Shown piece after piece: positions 63,500 through 64,000 of a stretch of 64,000 nucleotides of DNA. Under the pieces are notes generated by a model. That model was given only the letters and a program-made list of their open reading frames with translations, made no database searches and was not told the DNA's origin. Within the stretch, counting starts at the first letter, position 1. Each line of letters begins with the position of its first letter. The position numbers and the translations under genes were made by a program. The DNA comes from Planctomycetes bacterium ADurb.Bin069 (GTDB taxonomy: Bacteria > Planctomycetota > UBA8108 > UBA8890 > UBA8898): positions 1 through 64,000 of the forward strand of contig MWEK01000007.1 in NCBI GenBank assembly GCA_002070955.1, in the 5' to 3' direction.

Positions 63500-64000
63500 T
63501 CACTCCTCCTCGAAGCGCAGGACCCGCCGCGGGTCGAGCACGCCGAAGAGGACGCGGGCTTCCCCGGCGCCGCGCGGGCACTTCAGCATGATCTCGTGGC
63601 TCCCGCGCTCAAGGGCGCGCGGGACGAAGAGGCTCGCGGCGTCGCGGCCCTCCTTCTCGACGATCTTCTCCCGGTCGATCCACGCGGCCAGGCCTCCCCG
63701 GCTCCCGAGGATGAAGCCGAACTCGCCCCCTTTGTCCGCCGTGAAGCGCGCCAGCGCGTAATAGACATCCGCCCCGGGCGCCGGCGGCAGGACCAGCACG
63801 CCCCCTGAGAGCGCAATCGTCTCCCAGCGGGCCTCTTGACCTTGGAAATCCCGGAAGGGCTGTCCGATGACCGCGCCCTGCTCAGGCCCGAATCGGGCGC
63901 GAATTCCGGCGCGGTGCGGGTCGGCGAAGGGTCCGACGACGTGCCACGCCAGCGGCGCGGCCGCCCGGCCGTGCCGCCGGAGGATTTCCAGCGCCGCCTC
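63500..64000 (-). CDS. C-terminal part of a large exported protein (continues beyond the window)
   Basis: The frame is open from the window end to a stop at 63500 (166 residues visible). It shows LAWHVVGPFADPHRAGI, FGPEQGAVIG, then GADVYYALARFTADKGGEFGFILGSRGGLAAWIDREKIVEKEG and ERGSHEIMLKCPRG, a pattern of jelly-roll or PA14-like modules used in exported PVC proteins (often after HEAT or heme-binding parts): W-V-x-GPF, then a beta domain that presents an abstract 'wing' for ligand. The start lies outside. The GTG at 63797-63799 is internal, since the frame stays open upstream with conserved-looking sequence. Confidence 0.7.
   Translation of the reverse strand, partial: EAALEILRRHGRAAAPLAWHVVGPFADPHRAGIRARFGPEQGAVIGQPFRDFQGQEARWETIALSGGVLVLPPAPGADVYYALARFTADKGGEFGFILGSRGGLAAWIDREKIVEKEGRDAASLFVPRALERGSHEIMLKCPRGAGEARVLFGVLDPRRVLRFEEE

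Overview
The window is GC-rich (most genes sit near 70% G+C) bacterial chromosome. It carries a peptidoglycan pathway (MurD, MraY), a Gram-negative style lipoprotein and multiheme cytochrome inventory, FHA/Ser-Thr kinase signalling, sigma-54 regulators, formylglycine sulfatases, Tat-exported Gfo/Idh/MocA proteins, sialidase-like and PQQ-like propellers, and several HEAT-repeat proteins of the type common in Planctomycetota and neighbouring phyla. I infer a PVC-superphylum or related, probably uncultured, heterotroph; the phylum cannot be fixed from this sequence alone.

Layout. 1-7.4 kb: tail of a histidine kinase, a CPBP protease/YjbQ pair, a TPR lipoprotein, a YkgJ protein, the tightly overlapped PEGA-murD-radA operon and a triheme cytochrome. 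7.4-14 kb (minus strand): NAD kinase plus a sigma-54 activator, the groES-groEL chaperonin led by a stand-alone receiver gene with a good -24/-12 promoter, and a second sigma-54 activator. 14-25.6 kb: HEAT proteins, a short RpoD-like sigma factor, apt, DoxX, mraY, and the one-carbon pair fhs-glyA followed by a degenerate Gfo/Idh-like gene. 25.6-30 kb: nrfH-nrfA (ammonifying nitrite reductase) and, convergent to it, a secreted redoxin-HEAT-TPR gene read through an in-frame UGA. 30-45 kb: exported propellers, a nuclease/phosphatase-fold lipoprotein, peptidase T, an OPT peptide transporter, tyrosine phenol-lyase, a Gfo/Idh dehydrogenase and a large unassigned exported protein.

45.2-52.3 kb is an accessory scar: gene-poor, compositionally mixed, with an HTH-regulator fragment, an AhpD-like protein, an isolated HEAT protein, an IS66 transposase tail, a complete 1882-bp insertion sequence and a WG-repeat gene cut by it. 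52.3-64 kb returns to host-like DNA: a 1420-residue FHA-kinase with large extracytoplasmic domains, a GIDE-LemA membrane protein, a sulfatase, a Tat-exported Gfo/Idh protein, a DUF4091-type glycoside hydrolase and the C-terminus of another exported protein.

How it fits together: peptide uptake (OPT), peptide cleavage (PepT) and aromatic amino acid cleavage (Tpl) would yield pyruvate and ammonium; formyl-THF ligase and serine hydroxymethyltransferase link formate, glycine and serine; NrfHA and the triheme cytochrome point to respiratory nitrite ammonification; sulfatase, sialidase-like and DUF4091 proteins suggest growth on sulfated or host/algal glycans. The most notable signals are the in-frame UGA redoxin (candidate selenoprotein) and the sigma-54-type promoter in front of receiver-groES-groEL.
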